Shown here: one piece after another, positions 1 through 6,107 of the stretch
How positions within the stretch are numbered: the stretch's first letter is position 1
Layout of the letters: each line of letters starts with the position of its first letter
NCBI GenBank assembly: GCA_937858775.1
Contig: CALLYX010000181.1
Location: 1-8,240 of the forward strand
Length of the DNA: 8,240 nucleotides
Reading direction: 5' to 3'
Source of the DNA: an uncultured bacterium
Lineage (GTDB): Bacteria; Auribacterota; Tritonobacteria; UBA1439
The notes under the pieces: model-generated
Database searches by the model: none
The model's input: only the letters and a program-made list of their open reading frames with translations
What the model was told of the DNA's origin: nothing
Translations under genes and position numbers: made by a program

Positions 1-585
1 GTCTATGACGGGCCCCCGAAAACCGTCCTTCCCGGGGAAGACCTTGTCGAGCGGGCCGGCGTAACAGACGGCGTAGCCGCGGGGCCCGAAATCCTCCGGG
101 GCCCACGCCCTCGGCGCCGCGGGCGACGCCTCTAAGGCCCCCGCCGTCCAGTCGCGAACGCTTCGGTTCGCCCACGGGATCCGGACCGACCTTCTCCTCC
201 AGAGAAGGTCCCGCCCCTCGCGGTAGAACCCCGCCTCGATCTCGTATCGGCCGGCGGGGGCCCCCGCGGGGATCGCGCAGAAAAACGGCCCGAGCCGCGC
301 GACCTCTCCCGGCGTCCAGCGCCGCATCGGGATGGGAATGGCCACGTCGGCGTTGATCCTCTCCCCGCCCCGCCTGAAATGGATGAAGAGCGCCGCCCCG
401 CGCGGGAAAGGCGCGCGCGGCAGGACGGAGAGGGCGAGGGGGAACTCCGCGCCGAGCTCGACACTCGACGGGGCCTCTATCCCCTCGATCAGGATGGATG
501 GGAAGCGGAACCTCGCCGCCCACCCCGCCGCGAGCGCTGCGGCGAGCGCGGCGAGGATGGGGCCGGCAACGATGATCTTTTTCAC
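1..585 (-). CDS. Unrecognised membrane-anchored or exported protein, partial (C-terminus beyond the left edge)
   Basis: An open minus-strand frame of 195 codons begins at a GTG that overlaps the stop of the upstream glycosyltransferase (GTGA, 585-582) and is still open at base 1. The start MKKIIVAGPILAALAAALAAG is a short Lys-rich end followed by a hydrophobic stretch (about residues 4-22), typical of a signal peptide or N-terminal anchor. Residues about 30-135 alternate hydrophobic and polar residues with a W-TPGEV turn (90-95) and a PAG-YEIEAGFY segment (111-121). I read this as a beta-sandwich accessory domain facing the periplasm or outside; that is inference. I recognise no enzymatic motif and assign no function. 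All 11 Glu codons are GAG, matching the cluster. No good Shine-Dalgarno precedes the GTG, so translation is probably coupled to the gene before it. The position at the end of the polysaccharide operon suggests a role in that pathway. Confidence 0.75.
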   Translation of the reverse strand, partial: MKKIIVAGPILAALAAALAAGWAARFRFPSILIEGIEAPSSVELGAEFPLALSVLPRAPFPRGAALFIHFRRGGERINADVAIPIPMRRWTPGEVARLGPFFCAIPAGAPAGRYEIEAGFYREGRDLLWRRRSVRIPWANRSVRDWTAGALEASPAAPRAWAPEDFGPRGYAVCYAGPLDKVFPGKDGFRGPVID

Positions 586-1838
586 ATCGGCTTGAATCGG
601 ATCGGCGCGCCGCATCCGGCGAAGGCCTCGACGAGGCGGTCCGCGACGCGCGCGATGTCGAACTCCCGCTCGACCTTCTTCCGCGCCGCCTCGGCGAGGC
701 GCGCGCAAAGGCCCGCGTCGCCGAGGAGGCGCTCCAGGGCGTCAGCCAGGCGGACCGGATCGGCGGGCGGAACGAGGAGGCCGGTGCGGCCGTCCTCCAC
801 GAGCTCCGGGATCCCGGAGACCGGACATGAGACGACGGGGACGCCGATCGCCATCGCCTCCATCAGCGAGACCGGGATCCCGTCCATCACGCCGCTCCTC
901 CTCCTCGCCGGCCTGGAGGGGAGCGCGAAGATCCGCGCTCGAGCCATCATCTCGACGACCTCCTGCGGGGTGCGCTCCCCCTCCATCGAGACCGTCCCCG
1001 ATAGGCCGAGCCCTTCGACGAGCCGCTCGAGATCGCCGCGGTCGGGGCCGTCACCGACGATCACGCAGTCGAACCCGGCGCCGCGATCCCGCGCGATCCC
1101 CGCCGCCCGGATAAGCGTGTCGAAGCCCTTGATCGCCATAAGCCGGCCGACCGCGAGGATCGTGCGCCCTCCGATTTCCCCGGCGGCCTTTCTCGGGAGC
1201 CGGCCGAGGTCGAGGCCGCAGTGGAGCACTTCGACCTTATCCCCCGCCCCTTCCCCGCAACGCTCCAGGATGAAGCGGCGGTTGAAGCGGGAGATGGCGA
1301 AGACCCGCTCAGCCGCTGCGACCTTCGCCGCGAGGAGGAGCTGCCCCTGGAAGATGTCGTGCGCGTGGGCGGTAAACGTGAACGGGATCCCGGAGAGGCG
1401 GGAGATAACGAGGGCGGCTGTCGCGGGGTAGTTCGCGAAGTGCGCGTGTATATGCGCGACGCCCCGGTCGCTGAGGAGCCGGGCGAAGAGGGCGGCCTTC
1501 GGGAAGAGGGCGGCGGTCTTTGCGAACTCGACCGGGCTGCGCCAGAGCCGCGCGGCTAGGAACGCCGCCGCGCCGAGGTACCGCCGCGGGGAGCGGAGGA
1601 GGAAGGCGAGGTTCGCGCGCAGGAGCGCCCGCGAGAAAAGAAAAGGCGAATAGATCGTGCGGGCGAGGAGGGGGCGCGCGTCCTCGTCGATGATCTTCTC
1701 CGAGAAGCCGCGCAGGGAGAGGATAGCGATCTCCGCGCCGCGTCGGACGAGTTCGCGGATCTCGCGCAGGACGAACGTCTCGGAGTAGCATGGGAACATC
1801 ACGACGACATAGGCTATCCTCTCGCCGGGGGCGCTCAT
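582..1838 (-). CDS. Glycosyltransferase family 4 (GT-B), exopolysaccharide type
   Basis: The 418-residue protein transfers a sugar from a nucleotide-sugar donor to a growing glycan at the cytoplasmic face of the membrane (family knowledge). The N-terminal Rossmann half carries FPCYSETFVLREI (15-27), common in colanic-acid and exosortase-associated GT4 enzymes, then HIHAHFANYPA (129-139) and FTAHAHDIF (155-163). The C-terminal half has AVGRLMAIKGFD (229-240), VGDGP (261-265) and DGIPVSLMEAM (319-329). The last is the E-x7-E donor site with Asp319 in place of the first Glu and Glu327 as the second. A GIPELV-GRTGLLVPP stretch (342-358) completes the donor lobe. The ATG at 1838 is chosen because GGAGG (1844-1848) lies 5 nt upstream and the start overlaps the previous stop (ATGA). 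The frame is open much further upstream, but that part only shadows the radical SAM gene. Donor and acceptor sugars cannot be inferred. Confidence 0.93.
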   Translation of the reverse strand: MSAPGERIAYVVVMFPCYSETFVLREIRELVRRGAEIAILSLRGFSEKIIDEDARPLLARTIYSPFLFSRALLRANLAFLLRSPRRYLGAAAFLAARLWRSPVEFAKTAALFPKAALFARLLSDRGVAHIHAHFANYPATAALVISRLSGIPFTFTAHAHDIFQGQLLLAAKVAAAERVFAISRFNRRFILERCGEGAGDKVEVLHCGLDLGRLPRKAAGEIGGRTILAVGRLMAIKGFDTLIRAAGIARDRGAGFDCVIVGDGPDRGDLERLVEGLGLSGTVSMEGERTPQEVVEMMARARIFALPSRPARRRSGVMDGIPVSLMEAMAIGVPVVSCPVSGIPELVEDGRTGLLVPPADPVRLADALERLLGDAGLCARLAEAARKKVEREFDIARVADRLVEAFAGCGAPIRFKPM

Positions 1839-3223
1839 GCCCGCCTCCGAAGCAGCCTCCGCAGGTAGTGCGCCACGCTCGCCCGGCGGGAGGAGAGGAA
1901 GCGCGCCAGGGAGAAAAGCCTGCGGTTGCGGATGTAGAACGAGAGATAGGCGCGGGCCTGCCATCGATCGAGCTCGCGGCGCGGTATATCCGCCATCTCG
2001 AGGGCCCCGCCGAAATACTTGTCGTAGGCGCTCCAATCGCGGCTGAGCAGCCGGTAGCCGCCCTCGCCCCTGGCCGCCATGGCGGCGATCTCGGTGCCCG
2101 GGTACGGGACCATGACGCCGAAGGCGACGGTCGTCGGGTTGAGTTCCCGCGCGAAGGCGATCGTCTGACGGATGGTGTCGCGGGTCTCGCCCGGATGGCC
2201 GATGATGAAGAACGCCGCCGTGCGGAGCCCGGCCTCCTTCGCGAGGCGGATCATCTCGCGCGCCTTGTCCTTCGTGATCCCCTTGTGCACCCGGTCGAGT
2301 ATGCCCTGGTTCCCCGACTCGATCCCGACCCCGACGCGGACGCACCCCGCCTCCCGCATCTTCCGGTAGAGGGGCAGGGAGCGGCAGTTGACGCGCGCGT
2401 TCGCGAACCACGGCGTGGTGTGGAGCCCTTTCGAGATCAGGAGGTCGCAGACCGCCGTCGCCCGCCGTTCGTCGAGCGTGAAGACCTCGTCCGAGAATGA
2501 TATCTCGGCTGGGCGCCAGGTCCTGACCAGCCACTCGAACTCCCGCACCACCCCCTCGACGCTCCGGTAGCGGACGCGGTCGCCGAGGACCCGCATGCAG
2601 AAGCTGCACCGGTAGGGGCAGCCCCTGGATGAGAAGATCTGGTACTCCCGCGAGGGGCCGTACATGTCCCATGCCGGGAACGGGAGGCGGTCGATATCCT
2701 CCATCCACGGCCTCGCCGGGTTTGCCCGCGCCTCCCCCCCGGCGCCGCGGAAAGCGAGCCCCGGGATATCCCCGCCCGCCCCGCCCTCTTCGATCGCCCC
2801 GCAGAGGTCGGCCAGCGTCTCCTCCCCTTCGCCGAAGACGGCGAAGTCGAACGCGGAAAACTCGCGGAGCGTCTCTACCGGGAGGGCGGTGGCGTGCGGG
2901 CCGCCGATGACGGTCTTCAACGCCGGGATGCGGCGCCTCGCCGCGGCGGCGATCTCCGCCGCGCGCGCGACCTCGTGCGTCATGGCGGTGACGCCCAGGA
3001 TGTCGGGGCGGAACCCCGCGATCCTGTCGAGCAGCGCGTCGAGCCCGAGGCGGTCGAACTTCGCGTCCGCGATCCGCGCCTCGAAACCGCGCCCCCTGAG
3101 GAAGGCGGCGAGGTAGCCGATGCCGAGGAGCGGCATCCTGTACCATCCCCCCTGGACGATCTCCTCCGGCGCGGGGTTCACAAGCGCCACCCTGGCCTTC
3201 CGCCCGGCCCCGCTCATTTCCAT
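1835..3223 (-). CDS. B12-binding-domain radical SAM protein
   Basis: A 462-residue protein of the class-B-like radical SAM architecture: an N-terminal cobalamin-binding-type Rossmann domain followed by a radical SAM TIM barrel. The first part shows VALVNPAP (12-19), GIGYLAAFLRGRGFE (34-48), VIGGPHATALP (105-115) and FDFAVFGEGEETL (125-137). The usual base-off DxHxxG motif is not evident, as in many relatives. The [4Fe-4S] cluster binder is RGCPYRCSFCM (200-210; Cys202, 206, 209). GIESGNQGIL (300-309) and FFIIGHPGET (338-347) are typical of the barrel. Such enzymes methylate unactivated carbons or rearrange sugars, lipids and antibiotics; the substrate here is unknown. The ATG at 3223 is preferred because GGAGG sits 5 nt upstream. 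An in-frame ATG at 3217 forms an exact ATGA overlap with the previous stop and is the alternative. The gene lies between two glycosyltransferases, suggesting a glycan or glycolipid substrate. Confidence 0.92.
   Translation of the reverse strand: MEMSGAGRKARVALVNPAPEEIVQGGWYRMPLLGIGYLAAFLRGRGFEARIADAKFDRLGLDALLDRIAGFRPDILGVTAMTHEVARAAEIAAAARRRIPALKTVIGGPHATALPVETLREFSAFDFAVFGEGEETLADLCGAIEEGGAGGDIPGLAFRGAGGEARANPARPWMEDIDRLPFPAWDMYGPSREYQIFSSRGCPYRCSFCMRVLGDRVRYRSVEGVVREFEWLVRTWRPAEISFSDEVFTLDERRATAVCDLLISKGLHTTPWFANARVNCRSLPLYRKMREAGCVRVGVGIESGNQGILDRVHKGITKDKAREMIRLAKEAGLRTAAFFIIGHPGETRDTIRQTIAFARELNPTTVAFGVMVPYPGTEIAAMAARGEGGYRLLSRDWSAYDKYFGGALEMADIPRRELDRWQARAYLSFYIRNRRLFSLARFLSSRRASVAHYLRRLLRRRA
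1844..1848 (-). promoter_or_regulatory. Shine-Dalgarno GGAGG of the family 4 glycosyltransferase
   Basis: GGAGG lies within the end of the radical SAM gene, with a 5-nt spacer to the ATG at 1838. Together with the ATGA overlap this fixes the start, although the frame is open for more than 1.3 kb upstream. Confidence 0.7.
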
Positions 3224-4314
3224 GACGGCCTCCCTCGGCGCGTGAAACACAACGCCGCCCCCCAGAGGGCTGCGGCGTTGCCGGCGATGAACTTCCGGGC
3301 CGCGGAGGAGACCTTCCTCCCCGCCGCGCCCTTCCACGGCGCGGCGCAGAGCGCCGCGGCGGCGAGCCCGGCCAGCCCGACGGCCGGGGCGAGCGCGGCC
3401 AGCGAGAGGGCTAGGGCGATCAGGATGAACGGCATCACCAGGCGGATGACCTTGTGCGACAGGAATTGCCACGCGACACCCGGCCGGCGCGGGGAGAGGA
3501 GGCCGCGGCAGATGAAAAGCTGCTGCCAATTCCCGGCCGCGACGCGGACGCGGCTCTTGAAGTCGCCCATGCGCGGGTCGAGGTCGTCCACGACCGCCCC
3601 CTCCTCCAGCACCATCCGCCCGCCGCGGGCGACCATGAGCGCCGGGATGACGAAGTCGTCGTTGATCGTGCCCGGGGGGGGCGGCACGAAGAGCTCGCGC
3701 CGGAGGGCGTACATCGCCCCCGTCGCCCCCAGCAGCGTGGCCCAGCGGCTCTGCGCCCGCTTGATGGCGAACTCGTACTCCCAGTAGATCAACTCCCCCA
3801 GCCGCCCCTCGCGCTGGAGGCCTGGGGAGCGGTAGTAGCCGCAGACGCCGCCGACGGACGGATCGGAGAAGTCCGAGGCCATCGCGCGAAGGGAGCCGGG
3901 GCGGAGCATGCCGCTCGCGTCCGAGAAGACGAGTATCTCCCCCCGCGCGCGCGGCACCACTTCGAGAAGGGCGCGCAGCTTCCCCCTGCGCTCCGCGAAC
4001 TCAACGACGCCCACCCCGCGCCCGGCGTAGCGGCGCGCGATCTCGGCGGTCCGATCCGTCGAGCCGTCGGAGATCACCAGCACCTCGATCTTTTCCGGCG
4101 GGTAGTCGAGCGCCAGGGTGTTCTCGATCTTGGCGGCGATGACCCGCTCCTCGTTGAGCGCCGGGATGAGGACGCTCGCCGAGGGGACGGCGTCCCCCCT
4201 GCGCACCGGCCGCGGGAAGAGCCGGGCGAGGAGCAGGGCAAGAAGCGGATATACGGCGTAGCAGTAGGCGACGAGCCCGGCCGATATCCAGAACGTCCAC
4301 CAGGCGGATGTCAT
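3214..4314 (-). CDS. Family 2 glycosyltransferase, membrane-embedded, BcsA/HasA-like
   Basis: A 366-residue inverting GT-A enzyme. It has an N-terminal membrane helix (about 8-30), a cytosolic catalytic domain, and C-terminal helices (about 287-325, possibly also 345-357). Catalytic-domain landmarks are SVLIPALNEE (47-56), VLVISDGSTDRT (78-89, nucleotide binding), ILVFSDASG (127-135, Asp132 in the DxD-like position), GATGAMYALRR (196-206) and TINDDFVIP (216-224, the base region). RVRVAAGNWQQL (255-266) stands where processive members have QxxRW. SPRRPGVAWQFLSHKVIR (274-291) is typical of the C-terminal membrane entry. The family adds sugars to a lipid-linked or polymeric acceptor at the inner membrane. 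The start at 4314 has no clear Shine-Dalgarno, and its ATG overlaps the stop of a tiny upstream ORF, so coupling is plausible. The frame upstream of 4314 is Arg/Ser-rich and looks non-coding. An 8-G tract on the plus strand (3674-3681) lies inside the gene. Confidence 0.93.
   Translation of the reverse strand: MTSAWWTFWISAGLVAYCYAVYPLLALLLARLFPRPVRRGDAVPSASVLIPALNEERVIAAKIENTLALDYPPEKIEVLVISDGSTDRTAEIARRYAGRGVGVVEFAERRGKLRALLEVVPRARGEILVFSDASGMLRPGSLRAMASDFSDPSVGGVCGYYRSPGLQREGRLGELIYWEYEFAIKRAQSRWATLLGATGAMYALRRELFVPPPPGTINDDFVIPALMVARGGRMVLEEGAVVDDLDPRMGDFKSRVRVAAGNWQQLFICRGLLSPRRPGVAWQFLSHKVIRLVMPFILIALALSLAALAPAVGLAGLAAAALCAAPWKGAAGRKVSSAARKFIAGNAAALWGAALCFTRRGRPSWK
3229..3236 (-). promoter_or_regulatory. 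Shine-Dalgarno GAGGGAGG of the B12-radical SAM gene
   Basis: GAGGGAGG lies inside the 3' end of the GT2 gene. Its GGAGG core is 5 nt from the ATG at 3223 and 11 nt from the in-frame ATG at 3217. The spacing favours 3223, in line with the other genes of the cluster. Confidence 0.6.
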
Positions 4315-4418
4315 ATCTTGAACCCAGGGCCCGAGATCCGCGGACGCGCGCCGCCGGCGGCGCTCGCGTTTGGGGCGGCGGGGGGCCGTCCTCGATCCGC
4401 CGCGAACGGCCTGCTCAT
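4311..4418 (-). CDS. Possible 35-residue translational-coupling ORF
   Basis: The 96-base gap between the deacetylase stop and the GT2 start is spanned by a short frame. Its ATG overlaps the deacetylase TGA (ATGA at 4418-4415), and its own TGA overlaps the GT2 ATG (ATGA at 4314-4311). The predicted peptide starts MSRPFAADRG and ends GPGFKI, is rich in Ala, Gly, Pro and Arg, and has no membrane helix or known motif. Two exact overlaps at both ends are suggestive, because other junctions of this operon use the same arrangement and GT2 lacks a Shine-Dalgarno. The composition could equally be ordinary high-GC spacer. It may act only to carry ribosomes to GT2. Low confidence. Confidence 0.27.
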   Translation of the reverse strand: MSRPFAADRGRPPAAPNASAAGGARPRISGPGFKI

Positions 4419-5281
4419 CGGCACCCGCCCCCTTTTTCCATCGAGGAGATGACCTCGCCCACGGGGGCGAAGCGGAACTCGCCGAGGAGCCGGGAGAGCT
4501 TCGCGGCGTTTCCGCGGATGCCGCCGTAGTGCCGCCAGCGCGCGACACGCGGGAGCGGCACGTCCGGAAGATCCGGGTCGAACTCCCACGGGTGGGCGAA
4601 GACCCCGGCCGGCTTTCCGGCCCGGTGGGCCTCTCGCACGGCCGACCGCGTCCAGGCGTAGGGGAGGAGCCTGAGGTAACCCCCCCCGGCCGCCGGGAGC
4701 GTCATCCCGGCCAGCCGCCTCGTGAACCCCGGATACTCCCAGAGCCGCCTCCCATCCCGGTCTATGGCGACGTACGGGAATCGCGGCGAGGACGGGATGC
4801 CGTACCGGTCGTGCCGGATCGGGTAGATCGAGGCGTCGTACCGGAAACCCTGTTCCCAGAGCGTCTCCAGCGCCCAGCGCGTGGATGCCGTGACGGAGAA
4901 GGTGGGCGCCCTGTACCCCGTCACGCGCGCCCCGGCGGCGCGCTCGAGCAGGGCGCGCGCCAGCGCGACGTCCCGCGAGAACTCATCCCTGGACTGCCTC
5001 GTGATCATGGTGTGGTCGAATCCATGGCAGGCGATCTCGTGCCCGGCCTCCGCAATCGCCCTGACGAGAGCCCCGTGCCGCTCCGCGACCCAGCCGAGTA
5101 TGAAAAACGTCGCCCTGGCGCCGCGCCCGTCGAGGATCCCCAGGACGCGCTCCGCCTGCCCCTCGCACCGGCTCTCCATCCGGTCCCAGAGCCGGGGATG
5201 GACGAGCCGCGAGAAGACCTCGGCCTGGAACCACTCCTCGAGGTCGAAGCTCAAAGCGTTTACGATGTCGGGTCGGTTCAT
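4415..5281 (-). CDS. NodB-type polysaccharide deacetylase, XrtA/PEP-CTERM-locus type
   Basis: A 288-residue carbohydrate esterase family 4 protein that probably removes acetyl groups from N-acetylated sugars of the polysaccharide. Motifs in order: NALSFDLEEWFQ (8-19; Asp13 with Glu15/Glu16 where classic NodB has DD), TFFILGWVAERH (58-69), HEIACHGFDH (81-90; metal His86 and His90), TGYRAPTFSVT (121-131), DASIYPIRHDRYGIP (149-163) and FAHPWEFDP (228-236, catalytic His230). The YPIRHDRYGIP and HPWE signatures, with WRHYGG near the C-terminus, match the deacetylases with a DUF3473-type tail found in exosortase A-associated EPS loci. There is no signal peptide, which is normal for that group. The ATG at 5281 is chosen because the conserved domain begins right there; a GTG at 5290 is possible. 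No Shine-Dalgarno is visible. Plus-strand C tract (8 C) at 4680-4687 lies inside the gene. Confidence 0.92.
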   Translation of the reverse strand: MNRPDIVNALSFDLEEWFQAEVFSRLVHPRLWDRMESRCEGQAERVLGILDGRGARATFFILGWVAERHGALVRAIAEAGHEIACHGFDHTMITRQSRDEFSRDVALARALLERAAGARVTGYRAPTFSVTASTRWALETLWEQGFRYDASIYPIRHDRYGIPSSPRFPYVAIDRDGRRLWEYPGFTRRLAGMTLPAAGGGYLRLLPYAWTRSAVREAHRAGKPAGVFAHPWEFDPDLPDVPLPRVARWRHYGGIRGNAAKLSRLLGEFRFAPVGEVISSMEKGGGCR

Positions 5282-5316
5282 CGTGAGCACCGGCGCCGGG
5301 AAGGGCGGGGGGATGC

Positions 5317-5337
5317 GCGGCCGGGGGCCCCCGCCGC
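5317..5337 (-). other. GC-only inverted repeat in the methyltransferase-deacetylase gap
   Basis: The 62-base gap at 5282-5343 contains gcgg-c-cggg-ggcc-cccg-ccgc. This can fold into an eight-pair stem with one bulged base (5321) and a four-base loop. It is not followed by a T-run in the minus direction, so it does not look like an intrinsic terminator. It lies roughly 35-55 bases upstream of the deacetylase start, which lacks a Shine-Dalgarno. It could modulate translation or mRNA stability, or be a chance product of very high G+C. Nothing else is seen in this gap. Confidence 0.3.
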
Positions 5338-5343
5338 GTCCGC

Positions 5344-5991
5344 CTATTTCTTCTCCGCCACCGCGAAGTGGAGCTTCCCCACGCGCGACAGGCGCACCGG
5401 CCCCCATCCGGTTTCAAGAAGGGCCCTGTCGACCGCGCCCCGCGAGTAGAAGCGGACCGGGCATCCCCTCAGCGCCAGGCGCGCCTTGCGGACCGGGGCC
5501 CGCCACGTCCAGAGGCGCGGAAAGGTCGCTATGAGTCTCCCCCCCGCTGCCGCCGCATCCGCCATCCGGCGGAGGTACGGCCGCGGGTCCGCGGTGTAGT
5601 CGAAGAAACCCACGGCGAGCGTCACGTCGTGGCCGCCGCCGAGCGGAATGGCGAGGAAGTCTCCCGCGATGAAACGGCAACGGTCGCCGCATCCGCGCTC
5701 CGCCGCGAGCCTGCGCGCGATATCCAGCATCCGCCCCGCCGTGTCCACGCCGGTGACGCGACCGCCGCGCTCCGCGAGGGCGATCGAGTAGCGGCCGCTC
5801 CCGCACCCCACGTCCAGGATGGCCGCGCCGGCGACGTCGCCGCACGCCCGCATCGCCTCGTCGAAGCGCTCGCTCATGTCACGGCGGAACTTCCGGTCCA
5901 GCCAGCGCGCGAACCGCCCCTTGGCGCCCGTGTAGATGGCGTCGAAGGTGGTCGCCTCCGCCTCGAAGAAATCCTTGACCCTGTCGGTCAT
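5344..5991 (-). CDS. Class I SAM-dependent methyltransferase
   Basis: A 215-residue cytosolic protein with the seven-strand Rossmann methyltransferase fold. Motif I is AILDVGCGSGRYS (57-69), which binds S-adenosylmethionine. Asp83 in VTGVD (79-83) is the ribose-binding acidic residue. FIAGDFLAIP (107-116) is motif II/III-like, and VGFFDYTADPRPYLRRM (127-143) corresponds to the post-II region. The N-terminal ~50 residues (FFEAEATTFDAIY) match the cap of small-molecule O- or C-methyltransferases. The C-terminus RVGKLHFAVAEKK is complete. The ATG at 5991 is chosen because GGAGG is 5 nt upstream (5997-6001); an in-frame ATG at 6045 would add 18 residues without a ribosome site. The substrate is unknown. 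In this cluster a sugar hydroxyl or a product of the radical SAM steps is the natural guess. Confidence 0.9.
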   Translation of the reverse strand: MTDRVKDFFEAEATTFDAIYTGAKGRFARWLDRKFRRDMSERFDEAMRACGDVAGAAILDVGCGSGRYSIALAERGGRVTGVDTAGRMLDIARRLAAERGCGDRCRFIAGDFLAIPLGGGHDVTLAVGFFDYTADPRPYLRRMADAAAAGGRLIATFPRLWTWRAPVRKARLALRGCPVRFYSRGAVDRALLETGWGPVRLSRVGKLHFAVAEKK

Positions 5992-5996
5992 GCCGT

Positions 5997-6001
5997 CCTC
6001 C
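5997..6001 (-). promoter_or_regulatory. Shine-Dalgarno GGAGG of the methyltransferase gene
   Basis: GGAGG reads on the minus strand with a 5-nt spacer to the ATG at 5991. It decides this start over the in-frame ATG at 6045. The same motif and spacing occur before the starts at 1838, 3223 and 7250. Confidence 0.75.
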
Positions 6002-6056
6002 GGCCGGTACGGCGAATGCCGGGGCTCAAACGTACGGGGGAACACCCGGCAACCGG

Positions 6057-6087
6057 CGCCATTCGGGTTTTGCCGTCCGCCATTCGG
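6057..6087. repeat. Short direct repeat in the gap between the SPASM and methyltransferase genes
   Basis: The 116-base gap at 5992-6107 contains the 10-mer cgccattcgg twice (6057-6066 and 6078-6087), 21 bases apart. A four-pair hairpin (cggc-gaat-gccg, 6010-6021) lies nearer the methyltransferase. No promoter or terminator is convincing. This is the longest gap inside the operon and is where an internal promoter would most likely sit, but the sequence does not prove one. Confidence 0.3.
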
Positions 6088-6107
6088 ATCCCCTCATCCG
6101 CCACCGG

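Noticed and set aside
132..464. Minus-strand ORF of 110 codons at the left end
   Set aside because: It is a Ser/Arg-rich shadow. The neighbouring frame starting at GTG 585 has a signal peptide and protein-like composition.
379..1431. Long plus-strand frame opposite the glycosyltransferase
   Set aside because: Arg/Ser/Pro-rich sequence without motifs, antisense to a well-supported GT4 gene; an artefact of high G+C with few stop codons.
1839..3146. Upstream extension of the GT4 frame into a ~850-residue protein
   Set aside because: This part reads the radical SAM gene in the wrong frame. The GT4 domain begins at the ATG at 1838 with its own GGAGG.
4001..4589. Other minus-strand frames around the GT2 N-terminus
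   Set aside because: Low-complexity Arg/Ala/Pro sequence overlapping verified domains of GT2 and the deacetylase; only the short 4311-4418 piece is kept, as doubtful.
5992..6107. Intrinsic terminator between the SPASM and methyltransferase genes
   Set aside because: No stable stem followed by a T-run in the minus direction; only a short direct repeat and a four-pair hairpin.
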